Numbered from the stretch's first letter, positions 12,371 through 21,947 are shown. The stretch: 64,000 nt of DNA from an uncultured Pseudomonas sp. (GCF_913777995.1 NZ_CAJYVE010000004.1:1-64000), one strand, 5' to 3'. Numbers and translations are program-made. Notes: a model not told the origin generated them from the sequence alone.

Positions 12371-12507
12371 GCGGTCATCGGTGCAGGCATTCTGAAAGCG
12401 ACCTGCGCATAGCTTTTTGCCACTGTTGCGCGACTGGCGTCTTGTGCTTCGCTGTTGGCATTGCGAACCTGCATGCTGGACGGAGTTCTGCTGGGGAGTG
12501 AGAGGCT

Positions 12508-14469
12508 ATGGTGTCGACCGGATTCGCCAACCTGGGGATGGCCCGCAAACTTGGTCTGGGCTTTGGTCTGGTATTGCTGCTGACCGCACTGGTCGCTGGG
12601 GTAGGCGTCTGGTCGTTGCAGCACATCAGCCAGGATTTCACCGGCCTCAAGCAGATGTCCGCGCTCAACGATGAACTGCTCGACGTGCGCCTGCTGGAGC
12701 AGGCGTACGCGGTGACCAGCAACCCCAAGCTGGTTGAGCAGGTGCACACCCGCCTGCAGGGTCTCGATGAGCAGGCCAAGCTGCTGGGCGACCGTTCGCC
12801 AGCCAGTGCCGAGGTAATGAGCCAGGTGCGCCAGGCGCTGGCCGCCTATCGCCAGTCGTTCGATGCCGTCGTCGATATCAACCAGAGCAAGGACCTGGCC
12901 CTGGAGATGGCCAGCTGGTCGGTGGACAGCGTGTCCAACAGCCTTGAACTGCTGCGCGCGGGCCTGACCGATGACGGCACTTGGACGCTGAAGGATTCCC
13001 AGGGCAAGGACGGCGCGCAGTTCATCGAGCAGGCCGCCAGTATCAGCCAGGTCGGGCGCCTGATGCTGGTGGCCCTCGACCAGGCCCGTACCCGCCTGGA
13101 AAAGAGCCGCCGCGCCACGGCCGGCGACGAGGTGCCCAAGCGCAATATCGAAGAGGCCGAGCAGGCCAGGGCCCTGGCCGAAACGCTAAAGGCCGCGATC
13201 AACGACCCCGGTTACCAGTCAGTGATGGGTGAGGTCACCGGGCATATCGGTAACTTCAACGAAAAGCTCCAGGAATACGCCGGGCTGCTGGAACGCCAGG
13301 CGCTGATCGACCGGCAGCTGGCAGAGAACGCCCGTCAGGTGACCGACCGCGTACGCCATTTGTATTCGGCCGAAGACCAGTCGATGCAGGCGCAGATCGG
13401 CACAGGCACGCTGTACATCATCGTTTCTTCGGTGGCGGCCCTGCTGGTAGGGCTGGTCGCATCGCTGCTCATCACCCGCCTGATCGTCGCGCCGTTGCGC
13501 CAGGTCATCGACCAGGCCCGGCGTATTGCCGCCGGCGATCTGAGCGGGCGCATCGACGCGCAGCGTCGTGACGAGATCGGTCAACTGCTCGAGGCCATGC
13601 AACAGATGAGCGCCGGCCTCAGCCAGATCGTCAGCGGTCTGCAATCGGGCATCGAGCAACTGGCCAGCTCGGCCCAGGATCTGTCGGCAGTCACCGAGCA
13701 GACCAACCTTGAGGTCAACAGCCAGCGCGAAGAGACCGAGCAGGTGGCCGCGGCCATGAACCAGATGACCGCCACTGTTCACGATGTGGCGCGCAATGCC
13801 GAAGAGGCCGCGCTGGCGGCGCAGAGTGCCGACGACAAGGTGGTCAGTGGCCAGGCGGTGGTGCGCCAGAGTATGCAGCGCATCGAGGCGCTGGCGCGTT
13901 CGTCGACCTCGGCCAGCCAGAGCATCGAGGACCTCAGCGCCAAAGTGCAGAACATCGATCAGGTGCTGGGGGTGATCAAGAGTGTCGCCGAACAGACCAA
14001 CCTGCTGGCTCTCAATGCCGCCATCGAAGCGGCGCGCGCCGGAGAACAGGGGCGCGGCTTCGCGGTGGTGGCCGACGAGGTGCGTGCCCTGGCGCGGCGC
14101 ACCCAGCAGTCGACCGAAGAAATCGAAAACCTGGTGGTCAGCTTGCGCAGCGGCGCCCGCGCCTCGGTGGAGCAGATCCAGGGCAGTGGCGAGTTGGTGC
14201 GGCTGGCAGTGGAGGATGCGTTGCAGACTGAAAGCGCGCTGGGCAGCATCGCCAGCGCCGTGTCGACCATCCAGCAGATGAACCAGCAGATTGCTGCCGC
14301 AGCTGAGCAGCAAAGCTCGGTCGCCGAGGAAATCAACCGCAGCGTCACCAGCATCCGCAGCAGTGCCGATCAGTCGGCGCAGGCGATGCAGGGCAACGCG
14401 GCATCCAGTACCCAGTTGGCCAACCTGGGCGCGCAACTGAAAGGCATGGTCGGGCACTTCCGCCTCTAG
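12508..14469 (+). CDS. Methyl-accepting chemotaxis protein with HBM-type sensor
   Basis: A 653-residue transmembrane chemoreceptor: TM1 about residues 13-34, a periplasmic helical domain of about 265 residues, TM2 about 302-324, HAMP 325-378 and the methyl-accepting signalling domain to the end. The hairpin tip [19 protein letters not shown] is fully conserved. The size and all-helical nature of the sensor fit the helical bimodular (HBM) type found in P. putida McpS, which binds TCA intermediates; the ligand here is unknown. A gggagtgagagg sequence precedes the ATG. It is monocistronic and followed by a REPIN. Confidence 0.92.
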   Translation: MVSTGFANLGMARKLGLGFGLVLLLTALVAGVGVWSLQHISQDFTGLKQMSALNDELLDVRLLEQAYAVTSNPKLVEQVHTRLQGLDEQAKLLGDRSPASAEVMSQVRQALAAYRQSFDAVVDINQSKDLALEMASWSVDSVSNSLELLRAGLTDDGTWTLKDSQGKDGAQFIEQAASISQVGRLMLVALDQARTRLEKSRRATAGDEVPKRNIEEAEQARALAETLKAAINDPGYQSVMGEVTGHIGNFNEKLQEYAGLLERQALIDRQLAENARQVTDRVRHLYSAEDQSMQAQIGTGTLYIIVSSVAALLVGLVASLLITRLIVAPLRQVIDQARRIAAGDLSGRIDAQRRDEIGQLLEAMQQMSAGLSQIVSGLQSGIEQLASSAQDLSAVTEQTNLEVNSQREETEQVAAAMNQMTATVHDVARNAEEAALAAQSADDKVVSGQAVVRQSMQRIEALARSSTSASQSIEDLSAKVQNIDQVLGVIKSVAEQTNLLALNAAIEAARAGEQGRGFAVVADEVRALARRTQQSTEEIENLVVSLRSGARASVEQIQGSGELVRLAVEDALQTESALGSIASAVSTIQQMNQQIAAAAEQQSSVAEEINRSVTSIRSSADQSAQAMQGNAASSTQLANLGAQLKGMVGHFRL

Positions 14470-14486
14470 GTGGGCGTCATGTCACC

Positions 14487-14650
14487 CGGTAGGCGCGGCT
14501 TTAGCCGCAATACTGGTCAGTTAGGCCGGGTAGGAGCGGCTTCAGCCGCGAAGTGACTGCATGTTCACAACAGATGCAGTGAGTTTCCTGGCATCTTCGC
14601 GGCTAAAGCCGCTCCCACAAAGCCGCAAAGCGCTTAATCGAACTGTATTG
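14487..14650. repeat. REP/REPIN palindrome, family A
   Basis: The core at 14531-14618 repeats the element of 84-175 almost base for base (gagcggcttcagccgcgaag, then tgttcacaacagatgcagtg, then ttcgcggctaaagccgctcc). An extra single REP unit (gcggctttagccgc) lies just before it. It sits between the convergent MCP and BenE-type genes. Confidence 0.85.
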
Positions 14651-14687
14651 GCTTGAGCCGCGAGCCGGCCTGATTTGACTCGCTGAC

Positions 14688-15881
14688 TCAGCGCGCACGC
14701 GTGTTGAGAATCAGCAGGGTCAATACGCCGGCGACGATGCCCCAGAATGCCGACCCCACCGAGAACAGCGTCAGGCCCGAGGCGGTGACCATGAAGGTGA
14801 TCAACGCTGCTTCACGCTCGCTGGGCTCGCTCATCGCCACGCTCAGGCCGTTGATGATCGAGCCGAACAGCGCCAGCGCGGCGATGGACAGCACCAGTTC
14901 CTTGGGGAAGGCCGCGAACAACGCTGCCAGCGTGGCGCCATACAGCCCGGCGATGCCGTAGAACACCCCGCACCACACTGCTGCGGTATAGCGCTTGTGC
15001 GGGTCTTCATGGGCTGTGGGGCCGGTGCAGATGGCGGCACTGATCGCCGCCAGATTGATGCCGTGGGCGCCGAACGGTGCGGTCAGCAACGACGCCAGGC
15101 CGGTCACGGTAATCAATGGCGAGGAGGGCGTGTCGTAGCCGTCGGCGCGCAGCACCGCGATGCCAGGCATGTTCTGCGAAGCCATGGCGACGACGAACAG
15201 CGGAATGCCGATGCTGATGGTCGCGGCCAGGGAAAAGCTTGGTGTGGTCCAGACCGGCACGGCCAGTTCCAGGTTGAAACCGCTGAAGTTGAGCAGGCCC
15301 TGTGCGCCGGCCATCACCACCCCGGCCAGCAAGGCGGCGAGCACTGAATAGCGCGGCGAAACGCGCTTGACCAGCAGATAGGTGAAGAACATCGTCAGTA
15401 CCAGCCCGGTCCGGTGCTGGGCGGCGATGAAGATTTCGCTGCCGATCTTGAACAGGATGCCGGCCAGCAGTGCGGCGGCAAGAGAGGCGGGCAGGCGCTT
15501 GACCAGGCGCTCGAAAGTGCCGGTCATGCCGCACAGGGTGATCATGGCTGCACAGGTGATGAATGCACCGATCGCTTCCGGGTAGCTGACCCCGCCCAGG
15601 CTGGTGATCAGCAACGCCGCGCCCGGGGTCGACCAGGCCACGGTAATGGGTGTGCGATAGCGCAGCGACAGGCCGATGCTGCACAGCGCCATGCCCATGA
15701 ACAGCCCCCACAGCCACGAAGAAATCTGACCGCTGCTCAGTCCGGCCGCCTGGCCGGCCTGGAACATCAGCACCAGTGAGCTGGTGCAGCCGGTCATCAT
15801 GGCGATGAAACCGGCGACCAGCGAATAGGGTGAAGAGTCCGCCAGCGGTCGCAATGGGGTCTTCAGGGCGGTGGCTGACAT
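14688..15881 (-). CDS. BenE family transporter (benzoate/H+ symporter-like)
   Basis: A 397-residue inner-membrane protein with about 11-12 hydrophobic segments and the BenE/YdcO family opening (SPYSLVAGFIAMMTGCTSS), plus conserved TPITVAWSTPGAALL in the first half. The family imports benzoate or related aromatic acids with protons. No benABCD genes are adjacent, so benzoate itself is not assured. It is 98 bases downstream of a MarR-type gene on the same strand, which may regulate it. Confidence 0.88.
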   Translation of the reverse strand: MSATALKTPLRPLADSSPYSLVAGFIAMMTGCTSSLVLMFQAGQAAGLSSGQISSWLWGLFMGMALCSIGLSLRYRTPITVAWSTPGAALLITSLGGVSYPEAIGAFITCAAMITLCGMTGTFERLVKRLPASLAAALLAGILFKIGSEIFIAAQHRTGLVLTMFFTYLLVKRVSPRYSVLAALLAGVVMAGAQGLLNFSGFNLELAVPVWTTPSFSLAATISIGIPLFVVAMASQNMPGIAVLRADGYDTPSSPLITVTGLASLLTAPFGAHGINLAAISAAICTGPTAHEDPHKRYTAAVWCGVFYGIAGLYGATLAALFAAFPKELVLSIAALALFGSIINGLSVAMSEPSEREAALITFMVTASGLTLFSVGSAFWGIVAGVLTLLILNTRAR

Positions 15882-15979
15882 GCGTTATTCCTTCATGACG
15901 CGTAAAAACGAGGCGCCAAGCCTAAACGCCGCAGGCAGGGCTTTCACGATACAGCGACTGGCGTATTGGGCCGTACAGT

Positions 15980-16447
15980 TCAGTCCTGGCCCGGCGCGTC
16001 GCTGCGCGAGGCGGCGGTGGTCGTGCCGAGCATCTGGTTAACCTTCAACCAGCCTGCCACGGCCTCCGGACCGGCTTCATCGAACACCCGCTGCAGCAGG
16101 CGCACCTGCTCGCGACGCAATGCCTGTTCGAACTGGCGTCCCTGGTCGCTCAGCGCCAGCAGGCGCTTGCGCTTGTCGGTTGGCGGCGTGCTGCTGACCA
16201 CCATGTCCATACCGATCAGCTGGCGCAGCGGCATGTTCAGCGCCTGTTTGGTCACACCCAGCAGCGCCAGCAGTTGCTTGACGCTCAGCCCCGGATAGCG
16301 GGCGATGAAGAACAGGATGCGTTGATGCACTCGGCTGAAGCCTCGGCGTTCGAGCATTTCATCGGGCTTGGCGGTGAAGGCCTGGTAGCCGAAGAAGAAG
16401 TCTTCCATGGCCCGTTGCTGGTCGATGCAGTTTTTAAGGTCAAGCAT
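15980..16447 (-). CDS. MarR family transcriptional regulator
   Basis: A 155-residue winged-helix regulator. The DNA-binding domain spans about residues 40-105: RGFSRVHQRILFFIARYPG, the recognition-helix region LLALLGVTKQALNMPLRQL and the wing with the family's basic tip TPPTDKRKRLLALSDQG. Flanking helices would form the dimer interface and effector pocket. It is divergent from the aminotransferase, and inverted and direct TTGAC repeats lie in the 77-base gap. It probably represses itself and one or both neighbours, but this is inference. Confidence 0.9.
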   Translation of the reverse strand: MLDLKNCIDQQRAMEDFFFGYQAFTAKPDEMLERRGFSRVHQRILFFIARYPGLSVKQLLALLGVTKQALNMPLRQLIGMDMVVSSTPPTDKRKRLLALSDQGRQFEQALRREQVRLLQRVFDEAGPEAVAGWLKVNQMLGTTTAASRSDAPGQD

Positions 16448-16448
16448 G

Positions 16449-16499
16449 TTGACGTATCCACGGAAGGCGTCGTAGGGTTGGTCAACAAGTTTGACGTAT
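16449..16499. promoter_or_regulatory. Candidate operator between the MarR and aminotransferase genes
   Basis: The intergenic region carries a perfect inverted repeat GTCAA-N5-TTGAC at 16481-16495 and a direct repeat TTGACGTAT at 16449-16457 and 16491-16499. Such palindromes in a divergent promoter are typical MarR binding sites. No binding data can be read from sequence. Confidence 0.45.
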
Positions 16500-16524
16500 T
16501 TCCCTTTCCTCCGGCTAGCGGTGA

Positions 16525-17742
16525 ATGTCCATGGCTTTTTCCGAACGTGTTGCGCGCCTCAAGAGTTCCCTGATCCGTGAGATCCTCGCAGCGGCCCAGC
16601 GCCCGGAGGTGATGTCCTTTGCAGGCGGCCTGCCGGCCGAGTCGATGCTGCCGACCGTGCAGTGGGCCGACATGCCTGCGGGCCTGGGTCAGTACGGCAT
16701 GAGCGAGGGCGAACCGGCCCTGCGCGAGGCGCTGGCCGCCGAGGCCCGTGCCCTGGGCATCGACTGTCAGGCCAGCCAGGTGCTGGTGATCAGTGGCTCG
16801 CAACAGGCTCTGGATCTGGCCGCCAAACTGTATGTCGACCGGGGTACCGAGATCATCGTCGAAGGGCCGACCTACCTGGCCGCTCTGCAGATCTTCCAGT
16901 TGTTCGGCGCTGACTGCCTGAGCGTGCCGGTAGGCGCCGAAGGGCCGGACCTGGTCGCCTTGCGCCAGCGCCTGGAGCATCACGCCCCAGCCTTCGCCTA
17001 CCTGATCCCGACTTTCCAGAATCCGTCCGGGGTGCGCTATAGCGAAGCCAGCCGCGACGCGGTGGCGGGCCTGCTCGACGAGTTCGAGGTCACCCTGATC
17101 GAAGACGAACCGTATCGCGAGCTGACCTTCGACGCTGTGCAGTCGCGACCGATCGTGAGCCGTCTGCGCAAGGCCAGCTGGATCTACACCGGCACGGTAT
17201 CCAAGACCCTGTTGCCGGGGCTGCGCGTCGGCTACTTGATCGCCAGTCCCGACCTGTTCCCGCACCTGCTGCGGCTGAAACAGTCCGCCGACCTGCACAC
17301 CAACCGTTTCGGCCAGTGGCAGGCGTTGCAGTGGATCGGCAGCGAGCAGTACCGTAGTCATCTGGCCGCACTGCGCGAGTTCTATCGCGAGCGTCGCGAC
17401 GCATTCGATGTGGCCTTGCAGCGGCATTTCGCCGGGCTGGCTGACTGGCACACTCCGCAGGGCGGGCTGTTCTTCTGGCTGACCCTGAAGCAGCCGCTGG
17501 ACACCCGCACCTTGCTGGATGCCGCGCTGGCCCAGGATGTGGCGTTCATGCCGGGTGAGCCATTCTTTGTCGATCCGGATGCCAACCCGGGTTATCTGCG
17601 ACTCAATTTCAGCCACATCGACCCGTCCCGCCTCGACGAAGGGCTGGGGCGGCTGGCCGAGGTGCTGCGTCAGGGGTTGCTCAAGTCGTCTTCTACTTCT
17701 GCGTCGACACCCCTGCCGCGCAGCGGCGCGGTTTCGACCTGA
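16525..17742 (+). CDS. PLP-dependent aminotransferase, class I/II (2-aminoadipate/LysN-like)
   Basis: A 405-residue fold-type I aminotransferase resembling the catalytic half of MocR regulators and LysN-type enzymes, but without a DNA-binding domain. It has MSFAGGLPAESMLP near the N-terminus, the cofactor stacking region SGSQQALDLAAKL, TFQNPSGVRYS, the aspartate motif LIEDEPYREL and the PLP lysine in TGTVSKTLLPGLRVGY near residue 230. It may start at 16531 instead (MAFSERVARL). The last 20 residues are Ser/Thr-rich and look like a non-conserved tail. The substrate is unknown; it is divergent from the MarR gene. Confidence 0.88.
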   Translation: MSMAFSERVARLKSSLIREILAAAQRPEVMSFAGGLPAESMLPTVQWADMPAGLGQYGMSEGEPALREALAAEARALGIDCQASQVLVISGSQQALDLAAKLYVDRGTEIIVEGPTYLAALQIFQLFGADCLSVPVGAEGPDLVALRQRLEHHAPAFAYLIPTFQNPSGVRYSEASRDAVAGLLDEFEVTLIEDEPYRELTFDAVQSRPIVSRLRKASWIYTGTVSKTLLPGLRVGYLIASPDLFPHLLRLKQSADLHTNRFGQWQALQWIGSEQYRSHLAALREFYRERRDAFDVALQRHFAGLADWHTPQGGLFFWLTLKQPLDTRTLLDAALAQDVAFMPGEPFFVDPDANPGYLRLNFSHIDPSRLDEGLGRLAEVLRQGLLKSSSTSASTPLPRSGAVST

Positions 17743-17831
17743 CGGCCTATCCGGCCAGCCGTCGCTGGCTGGCGGATATGGCTGCGCAGCCAGACGAAGG
17801 CGGCATGTTGGAGTCAGCCGCGCCAGGCGAC

Positions 17832-18203
17832 TCAGGCGTTGGCGAAGCGCTGGTTCAGGTAGTCGATGATGACCCTGGATTCGTACATCCAGGTCACCTG
17901 GTCGCCGTCCTGAATGCGCAGGCACGGCACCTTGATCCGGCCGCCCTGTTCCAGCAGGGTCTGACGCTCGACCGGGTCATTCTTGGCGTCGCGCAGGGCC
18001 ACCGGCACATTGAGCTTGTGCAGCGTGCGACGGGTCTTGACGCAGAACGGGCAGGCGTGGAACTGGTACAGCGCCAGGTCACGGGCAGCCTGTTCGACCT
18101 TGGCCTGGGCCTCGGTGCTGCGCTTGAGTGGGGCCGGGCGGGTCAGTTTGTCGCCAAGCACGATGAGCTGGCCGAGGCCGACTCGCAGGGCTTTCATGAG
18201 CAT
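17832..18203 (-). CDS. Glutaredoxin-like protein
   Basis: A 123-residue thioredoxin-fold protein whose CxxC motif (FHACPFCVKTRRTLHKLN) sits near residue 55. The cis-proline is in RIKVPCLRIQDG, and a C-terminal helix follows. An N-terminal extension of about 35 residues (MLMKALRVGLGQLIVLGDKL) is partly hydrophobic and may associate with the membrane. A GGAGG site lies 8-9 bases before the ATG at 18203. It is likely a cytoplasmic disulfide or glutathione-linked reductase. It follows folE2 on the same strand, 61 bases on. Confidence 0.85.
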   Translation of the reverse strand: MLMKALRVGLGQLIVLGDKLTRPAPLKRSTEAQAKVEQAARDLALYQFHACPFCVKTRRTLHKLNVPVALRDAKNDPVERQTLLEQGGRIKVPCLRIQDGDQVTWMYESRVIIDYLNQRFANA

Positions 18204-18264
18204 GGGGGGAGCCTCCGCAGGTGAACCGGCCGGCACCCTGGGCGAGGCCGGCCGTTCGGCGTGT

Positions 18265-18810
18265 TTACTTGATCAGGCTGAGGAATTCGCTGCGTGTGGC
18301 AGCATTTTCACGGAACTCGCCGAGCATCACCGAGGTGATCATCGCCGAATTCTGCTTCTCGACACCGCGCATCATCATGCACATGTGCTTGGCTTCGATG
18401 ACCACGGCCACGCCCAGCGCGCCCGTGACCTGCTGAATGGCTTCGGCGATCTGGCGGCTGAGATTCTCCTGGATCTGCAGGCGGCGGGCGTACATGTCGA
18501 CGATGCGCGCCACCTTGGACAGGCCCAGAACCTTGCCGCTGGGAATGTAGGCCACATGGGCCTTGCCGATGAACGGCAGCAGGTGGTGTTCGCACAGCGA
18601 GTACAGCTCGATGTCCTTGACCATCACCATTTCACTGGCATCGGAGCTGAACAATGCACCGTTGGTGACTTCTTCGAGGGTCTGCTGATAGCCGCGGCAC
18701 AGGTACTGCATGGCCTTGGCGGCGCGTTTCGGGGTGTCGAGGAGGCCTTCGCGGCTGACGTCCTCACCCAATTGGCCCAGGATGGCGGTGTAGTTCTGTT
18801 CCAGTGTCAC
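18265..18810 (-). CDS. folE2: GTP cyclohydrolase I, second-type paralogue
   Basis: Converts GTP to 7,8-dihydroneopterin triphosphate for folate or other pterins. The 181-residue protein has the zinc and catalytic motif [20 protein letters not shown] with C73, H75 and H76, and the second zinc cysteine in [11 protein letters not shown]. Gene order (next to smrA, the cysteine hydrolase and prmB) matches the P. aeruginosa gene named folE2. This is a canonical type I fold, not the unrelated type IB enzyme sometimes also called FolE2. Confidence 0.93.
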   Translation of the reverse strand: MTLEQNYTAILGQLGEDVSREGLLDTPKRAAKAMQYLCRGYQQTLEEVTNGALFSSDASEMVMVKDIELYSLCEHHLLPFIGKAHVAYIPSGKVLGLSKVARIVDMYARRLQIQENLSRQIAEAIQQVTGALGVAVVIEAKHMCMMMRGVEKQNSAMITSVMLGEFRENAATRSEFLSLIK

Positions 18811-19024
18811 AGGAGTGTGTTTCCGTATGGATGGCGATCAGGGCGCACATACTACCCGAGCGCTGCGCTCAGGTGTATGGCTGAGGCGTAATTACGCCGG
18901 CAGGGCAGGGCTTGTGTATCAATACGCTGACCAAGCGACTACCCAATGGCTACCCACTTCGTGGTCCGGCCGCGGTCTCATGCGTGCAGGTCATTCCTGA
19001 CCTTTGTCCGAGAGTGTGAGATCC

Positions 19025-19189
19025 ATGGTTATTCGAGTAGTGAAAATCGCGATGTTCATCGCCGTATTGGCGTCGGTGTCCGGCTGTTGGCCGTTCTGGG
19101 GGCCGGGCCCTAGTGGGCCCGGTGGGGGCGGTCATCACCAGGGAGGACCGGGACCAGGCCCCGGTGGTCCCGGTCCTGGCGGGCGCTGA
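19025..19189 (+). CDS. Small Gly/Pro-rich lipoprotein
   Basis: A 54-residue predicted lipoprotein. Residues 1-20 form a signal peptide (MVIRVVKIAMFIAVLASVSG) ending in a lipobox-like SVSGC, with the lipidated cysteine at about position 21. The mature part is almost wholly Gly, Pro and His (PGPSGPGGGGHHQGG) and must be disordered. I chose the ATG at 19025 for the signal peptide; an ATG 21 bases upstream would add seven polar residues. It lies alone between divergent folE2 and convergent smrA. Function unknown. Confidence 0.7.
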   Translation: MVIRVVKIAMFIAVLASVSGCWPFWGPGPSGPGGGGHHQGGPGPGPGGPGPGGR

Positions 19190-19212
19190 ACCGGTCAGTG
19201 ACGGGTGCGGCG

Positions 19213-19770
19213 TTACTCGTCGCGCCCTTCGAGCATGGTGCGCCGCAGCATGACGTAGACCGCACCGGTGCCGCCGTGTCTTGGCTGGCATGAGCAGAAG
19301 CCCAGCACCTGCGGGTGCTGGCGCAACCAGGTGTTGACGTGGCTCTTGATCATCGGCCGCTTGCCGTCCAGGCGCACCGCCTTGCCGTGGGTCACCCGCA
19401 CGCAGCGGATTTCCAGCTTGGTGGCTTCGGCCAGAAACTCCCAGAGGGTTTCGCGGGCCACCTCCACGTTCATGCCATGCAGGTCCAGACTGCCTTCGAA
19501 GCTGATCTGGCCCAGCTTGAGCTTGCGCATCTGGCCTTCCTGCACACCATCGCGTGCCCAGTGCAGGGGGTCTTCCGGGCCTACGTCGATGACGAACTGG
19601 TCGGACAGCCCGTCGACCGTGATCGATTCGCTGCTGGCGGTGGCGGACTGCCGCAGGCGATTGAGCTGGCGGCGGTCGGCCTTGGGCTTGCCGGTGTCGG
19701 CGAAGACCTGTTCGATGCGCTTCACGCCGCGCATTTCACTCTGGAACAGGGAAAAGTCATCGTCTTGCAT
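19213..19770 (-). CDS. smrA: Smr domain protein SmrA-like
   Basis: A 185-residue protein with a C-terminal Smr (MutS2-related) domain: LDLHGMNVEVARETLWEFL near residue 97, the conserved VRVTHGKAVR loop and a C-terminal strand GGTGAVYVMLRR. Stand-alone Smr proteins act as nucleases, on RNA in ribosome-quality control or on branched DNA; which applies here is not shown. The N-terminal 90 residues contain the basic KADRRQLNRLRQ region. It lies 85 bases downstream of the isochorismatase-type gene on the same strand. Confidence 0.9.
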   Translation of the reverse strand: MQDDDFSLFQSEMRGVKRIEQVFADTGKPKADRRQLNRLRQSATASSESITVDGLSDQFVIDVGPEDPLHWARDGVQEGQMRKLKLGQISFEGSLDLHGMNVEVARETLWEFLAEATKLEIRCVRVTHGKAVRLDGKRPMIKSHVNTWLRQHPQVLGFCSCQPRHGGTGAVYVMLRRTMLEGRDE

Positions 19771-19855
19771 GTAAAACCTCGTGGCGCCAGGCCCGGCGCG
19801 GGGGAGGGCGGCGCACGCGCGTGGCCGCGGGCTGTATCGGACAGCCCGGAGGGGC

Positions 19856-20446
19856 TCAGATCAGGTCGCGGGTCAGGGCAACGGTGGCGAAGTTGTCGGC
19901 CATGATCGCCATCTCGGTGCGATGCACGACCTCGGCGCTGACCACGCCGTCGGGAGTCGGCAGGTCACGGGTGGCGCAGGCGTCGTCGACCAGGGTGCAG
20001 CGGTAGCCGTAGTCCTTGGTGGCGCGTACCGTGGTGCTGATGCTCGAATGGCTCATGAAGCCGCAGACGATCAGGTCCAGGCGCCCCAGGCTCTGTAGCA
20101 GCTCATGCAGGCCGGTGCCGTTGAAGGCGTTCGGCAGACGCTTCTCGACCAGGTGCTCGCCTTCCTGGGGCAGCAGTTCCGGAACCAGCTCGCCGCGCTC
20201 GCCCTGCGGGTCGAACAGGCCGCCCACGGTGCCCAGGTGGCGGATATGCACGATAGGGCATTTGGCGGCGCGGGCCTTTTCCACCAGCAGGCCGATGTTG
20301 GCCAGCGCTTCATGCACACCGGTCAGCGCCAGCGGGCCGCTGAGGTACTCTTTCTGGGCGTCGATGACGATCAGCGTGGCGTTGTTCAGGCTGGCACGGG
20401 CGTGGACCCGACCGCTGAGTTGAAACATGGTCTTGGGAGAAGACAT
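19856..20446 (-). CDS. Cysteine hydrolase, isochorismatase-like family
   Basis: A 196-residue hydrolase of the isochorismatase superfamily. Catalytic elements are the aspartate in LIVIDAQKEYLSGPLAL near residue 33, the lysine in LVEKRLPNAFNGTGL, and the cysteine position in LIVCGFMSHSSISTTVRAT. Family members split amides, ureas or vinyl ethers; the substrate is unknown. The ATG at 20446 follows AAGGAG at good spacing. It probably shares a transcript with smrA and is divergent from prmB. Confidence 0.87.
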   Translation of the reverse strand: MSSPKTMFQLSGRVHARASLNNATLIVIDAQKEYLSGPLALTGVHEALANIGLLVEKARAAKCPIVHIRHLGTVGGLFDPQGERGELVPELLPQEGEHLVEKRLPNAFNGTGLHELLQSLGRLDLIVCGFMSHSSISTTVRATKDYGYRCTLVDDACATRDLPTPDGVVSAEVVHRTEMAIMADNFATVALTRDLI

Positions 20447-20834
20447 CTGGGGCTCCTTCAAATGAGGCTTTCAGGCCTTGTGCAAGCGACGCCGGGTGGT
20501 GTTGCGGGCACCTCGTGGGCGGGCTGGCACATCCGCGAGAGGGGTGGTTCGCGGCGGTTGTCCGCCGTATCTGCGCGTGGTGCGCAACCCTCTTAGGTGA
20601 CGTTCGTGCATGGCCTGTTTTGTCACATTGTCCTCCGAGCGAGCGCCGATGTGAATCTTGACAATCGCATGCCCCCGGATTTAGCAGCTTGCCGGATGCA
20701 AAAAACGGGGGCGTGGTGGTGGCTGTTTGCCTTGCTGGACGTGGCGCAATGGTAGACACTCCTTTGCCTGCCGTCACTCACCGGCTGGCCAGTGCTGATA
20801 GAATCGTTCGCCGTTTTTCTCAAGGAGCTTGCCC
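20447..20834. other. Divergent intergenic region, no gene
   Basis: This 388-base gap separates the cysteine hydrolase from prmB. It holds a TAGAAT -10-like hexamer at 20799-20804, 31 bases before the prmB start, and a 7-bp inverted repeat (gcccccg 20671-20677, cgggggc 20706-20712) with an A6 run against its right arm. I see no convincing small gene or known riboswitch. Confidence 0.5.
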
Positions 20835-21743
20835 ATGATCACTTCCCGTTTGCGCACCGTGCGCGATCATATCCGTTGGGCTGTCAGCCGCTTTCATGAG
20901 GAAGACGTGTTTTTTGGCCACGGCACCGACAATGCCTGGGACGAGGCACGGCAGCTGGTCCTGGGCGCGCTGAGCCTGCCTTGGGAAATCGCCGACAGCT
21001 ACCTGGACTGCCGCCTGGAGGTCGACGAGATTTCCGAGGTGCAGCGCCTGATCCGTCGGCGTATCGACGAGCGTGTGCCGACGCCTTACCTGTTGGGCGA
21101 GGCCTGGTTCTGCGGCATGTCATTCATCGTCGATGACCGCGTACTGATTCCGCGCTCGCCGATCGCCGAACTCATCGAAGAGCGTTTCGAACCCTGGCTG
21201 GCCCAGGATCCGGCGCGTATTCTCGACCTGTGCACCGGGTCCGGTTGCATCGGTATCGCCTGTGCCGATGTGTTCCCCGACGCCGAAGTGGTGCTGGCCG
21301 ACCTGTCCTTCGATGCCCTCGAAGTGGCCAACCAGAACATCGAACGCCATGGCCTGGAAGAACGCGTGTACACGGTGCAGGGCGATGGTTTCGACGGCTT
21401 GCCGGGGCAACGCTTCGACCTGATCGTGTCCAACCCGCCGTATGTCGACGCCGAAGACTTCGCTGACATGCCCGAAGAATTCCAGCATGAGCCCGAGCTG
21501 GCCCTGGCCTGCGGCGATGACGGGTTGAACCTGGTGCGCCGGATGCTCTGCGAAGCCGCCGACCACCTCACCGACAAGGGCCTGCTGATCGTCGAGGTCG
21601 GCAACAGCCAGGTTCACGTGCAGGCGCTGTACCCGGAAGTGGACTTCGCCTGGCTGGACTTCAAGCGCGGCGGCCATGGGGTGTTCATGCTCACCGCCGA
21701 ACAGTGCCGCGAGCACCGCGCCCTGTTCGAGTCGCGCCGCTAG
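20835..21743 (+). CDS. prmB: 50S ribosomal protein L3 glutamine methyltransferase
   Basis: Methylates the side-chain amide of a glutamine in ribosomal protein L3, using SAM, during large-subunit assembly. The 302-residue protein has a helical N-terminal domain and a Rossmann domain with [20 protein letters not shown] near residue 132 and the catalytic NPPY motif in [14 protein letters not shown] near 200. AAGGAG lies 7 bases before the ATG at 20835; a TTG six bases upstream is unlikely to be used. Confidence 0.95.
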   Translation: MITSRLRTVRDHIRWAVSRFHEEDVFFGHGTDNAWDEARQLVLGALSLPWEIADSYLDCRLEVDEISEVQRLIRRRIDERVPTPYLLGEAWFCGMSFIVDDRVLIPRSPIAELIEERFEPWLAQDPARILDLCTGSGCIGIACADVFPDAEVVLADLSFDALEVANQNIERHGLEERVYTVQGDGFDGLPGQRFDLIVSNPPYVDAEDFADMPEEFQHEPELALACGDDGLNLVRRMLCEAADHLTDKGLLIVEVGNSQVHVQALYPEVDFAWLDFKRGGHGVFMLTAEQCREHRALFESRR

Positions 21744-21775
21744 AATCTGCCCTGTGAATGAACTGCGCCCCAGGC

Positions 21776-21947
21776 GTTCGCGGCTAAAGCCAATACTGTT
21801 CGGTTAGACCGGGTAGGAGCGGCTTCAGCCGCGAAGCGACCGCCTGTTCACAAAAGATGCAGTGAATTTCCTGATGCTTTCGCGGCTAAAGCCGCTCCCA
21901 CCGGCCACATGCCGCTTAAGCGAACATCTCGCGAGCAAGCTCGCTCC
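21776..21947. repeat. REP/REPIN family A plus a family B half-element
   Basis: A full family A element (21814-21902) is followed by cttaagcgaaca and then a single family B unit, ctcgcgagcaagctcgctcc, at 21927-21947. The block fills the space after the prmB stop codon. Finding both families side by side here and at 39.87-40.05 kb suggests that they share insertion preferences. Confidence 0.8.

Noticed and set aside
14688-15881. BenE gene as part of a benzoate degradation cluster
   Set aside because: No ben or cat genes are adjacent; only the transporter and a MarR regulator are present.
17680-17831. Possible frameshift at the 3' end of the aminotransferase gene, with an open +1 frame continuing past the stop
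   Set aside because: The conserved aminotransferase core ends before this point, and the +1 frame product resembles no family. A non-conserved tail is the simpler reading.
16285-17925. A 546-codon minus-strand frame antisense to the aminotransferase
   Set aside because: It overlaps the MarR gene on the same strand in another frame and the aminotransferase on the other; no protein features.
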